Below are positions 5,944 through 6,850 of a DNA stretch of 6,850 bases, piece after piece (the stretch's first letter is position 1; the number at the start of each line of letters is the position of its first letter). This DNA is from Marinosulfonomonas sp. (lineage in GTDB: Bacteria; Pseudomonadota; Alphaproteobacteria; Rhodobacterales; Rhodobacteraceae): NCBI GenBank assembly GCA_015494385.1, contig WGBJ01000449.1:1-6850 (forward strand), given 5' to 3'. Under the pieces are notes generated by a model. It saw only the letters and a program-made list of their open reading frames with translations, made no database searches and was not told the origin of the DNA. The position numbers were made by a program, and so were the translations under genes.

Positions 5944-6095
5944 GTCATTTTGCAAAAATGACAGCGCCCGACCTCCCCATGGAGGGCGCTTTGCGACCTT
6001 GCAACAGGATGGTAGGTAAATGATTTATTTAAATGCCTGACGAGTGGAGCTTGTAGTGACATGCGCCCTCCAGGTCGGGCGCTGCCATTTTTGCG
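5944..6095. repeat. pair of inverted, terminator-like repeats (REP doublet or MITE-like)
   Basis: The left copy (5952-5989) and right copy (6063-6094) are reverse complements over about 32 bases. There is one mismatch (5961), and the left copy has a six-base insert CCCCAT (5975-5980). Each copy is itself a hairpin: GCGCCC/GGGCGC encloses the CCTCC/GGAGG or TCCAGGTC loop. Read outwards, each is followed by TTTTT (on the minus strand at 5958-5954, on the plus strand at 6088-6092). The left edge extends into a further hairpin, GTCATTTT/AAAATGAC (5944-5962). The 73 bases between the copies are A/T-richer and hold no gene. It could be a REP-type doublet, a small non-autonomous element, or a small RNA flanked by terminators. 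No target duplication is evident. Confidence 0.75.
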
Positions 6096-6297
6096 TGTTG
6101 GTCCAGCTTTGCAGGGGCAGGTGAAGAATGCCCCGTGAACAAGGCCGTTGTTTCGAATGAAGGCCTGTTTTTGGTCCGTGCGTTCGTGTTTTGGCGGGGT
6201 TCGGGGAATTCCGACCTAATTCCGACAGTGTTCTGGCGCCGTTCGGGAAAATCGTTCTATGATCGCCTAAAATGACGCATTCTAGAAAGGTTACCCC
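6096..6297 (+). promoter_or_regulatory. cysK upstream region with a direct repeat
   Basis: This stretch has no ORF with a credible start. AATTCCGAC occurs twice (6207-6215 and 6218-6226) at an 11-base period, about one helical turn, as an operator might. Possible -10 boxes are TATGAT (6258-6263) and TAAAAT (6268-6273), but no good -35 box fits either. A weak AGGCC/GGCCT hairpin (6142-6166) followed by T's may be incidental. AAAGG (6286-6290) is the cysK ribosome site. Confidence 0.45.
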
Positions 6298-6850
6298 ATG
6301 CCAACTCCACCACGCGGTTTGATTTACGACGATATTACCCAGACGATGGGCGGCACACCTTTGGTGCGGTTGTCAAAGTTCGGGGCGGATGTCGGGGCGG
6401 AGATTCTGGCCAAGCTGGAGTTTTTCAACCCGCTGAATTCGGTCAAGGACCGGATCGGGGTGGGAATGGTGGATGCGCTTGAGGCTTCGGGGGCGTTGAA
6501 ACCCGGCGGCACGCTGATTGAACCCACCAGCGGCAACACCGGCATTGCGCTGGCCTTTGTCTGTGCGGCGCGGGGGTATAACCTGATCCTGACCATGCCG
6601 GAAACCATGTCTATCGAGCGGCGCAAGATGCTGGCGCTGCTGGGCGCGCGGCTGGAACTGACCGAGGGTGCCAAGGGCATGAAGGGCGCGATTGCGCGGG
6701 CCGAGGAGCTGGCCGGGGAAATCGAGGGCGCGATCATTCCGCAGCAGTTTGAAAACCCCGCCAATCCGGCAATCCATGTGAAAACCACCGCCGAGGAAAT
6801 CTGGCAGGATACCGGCGGCAAGGTCGATGTTTTCGTCTCGGGTGTGGGCA
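6298..6850 (+). CDS. cysK: cysteine synthase A, 5' part (runs off the window)
   Basis: This is a cytoplasmic PLP enzyme of fold type II that makes L-cysteine from O-acetylserine and sulfide. The first 184 codons are present. GGTPLVRL is at residues 18-25, NPLNSVKDR at 44-52 with the Schiff-base Lys50, [10 protein letters not shown] at 77-86 binding the substrate carboxylate and PLP phosphate, and [11 protein letters not shown] near 100-110, which favours CysK over Cys[14 protein letters not shown] agrees with the family. AAAGG lies seven bases before the ATG. The gene has its own upstream region and no link to acpP, being separated by a terminator and the inverted repeat pair. The C-terminal part, which includes the SerPLP phosphate loop, lies outside the window, so completeness cannot be judged. 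Confidence 0.95.
   Translation, partial: MPTPPRGLIYDDITQTMGGTPLVRLSKFGADVGAEILAKLEFFNPLNSVKDRIGVGMVDALEASGALKPGGTLIEPTSGNTGIALAFVCAARGYNLILTMPETMSIERRKMLALLGARLELTEGAKGMKGAIARAEELAGEIEGAIIPQQFENPANPAIHVKTTAEEIWQDTGGKVDVFVSGVG

Noticed and set aside
6020..6040. Six-codon micro-ORF (MIYLNA) between the inverted repeats
   Set aside because: It is preceded by a GGTAGG-like purine stretch, but it is too short to distinguish from chance and has no related sequence in view.
6037..6043. CTGACGA, which fits the CUGANGA part of a hammerhead ribozyme core
   Set aside because: No GAAA core partner or cleavage-site helix follows in the right place, so a seven-base match by chance is the best explanation.
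1..6850. CRISPR arrays, tRNA or rRNA genes
   Set aside because: I found no regularly spaced direct repeats and no cloverleaf or rRNA-like segments on either strand.

Overview
The window looks like chromosomal DNA of a marine-type Rhodobacteraceae (Alphaproteobacteria). The evidence is the high G+C codon use, the strong similarity style of FabD, FabG, AcpP and CysK, a solo CbiM under a cobalamin riboswitch, and a cytochrome b561-YceI fusion. This placement rests on protein features I recognise by eye; no database search was possible.

Layout from left to right. Positions 1-151 are the right end of an IS5-type insertion sequence (tail of the transposase). It abuts, stop codon to stop codon, a minus-strand gene for a membrane cytochrome b561 fused to a YceI domain (148-1302). 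A 232-bp divergent promoter region with a suspected dispersed repeat follows. Then come fabD (1535-2482), fabG (2483-3220) and a class V PLP enzyme (3225-4262) as a tight plus-strand operon. A bidirectional terminator (4264-4297) separates this operon from a minus-strand cobalt-transport permease gene, cbiM (4304-4981). Its transcript starts with a well-formed cobalamin riboswitch (5126-5302) behind a good promoter. Divergently, acpP (5609-5842) has its own promoter, a structured leader and a strong terminator. After acpP lies a 455-bp gap holding a pair of inverted, terminator-like repeats (5944-6095) and a direct repeat upstream of cysK (6298 to the window end, truncated).

How the genes fit together. 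FabD (malonyl transfer to ACP), FabG (ketoacyl-ACP reduction) and AcpP (the acyl carrier) are the core of type II fatty acid synthesis and are often contiguous, followed by fabF. Here the cluster is split by the PLP gene and the cobalt permease gene. Cysteine synthase sits where fabF is often found. The cobalt permease is a separate, B12-repressed unit.

Most of the window is housekeeping. I see no clear undescribed multi-gene system. The items most worth following are the inverted repeat pair at 5944-6095, the IS end that shares one CTAG with the neighbouring gene's stop codon, the PLP gene of different composition coupled to fabG, the solo CbiM whose start codon matters for metal binding, and the structured acpP leader.
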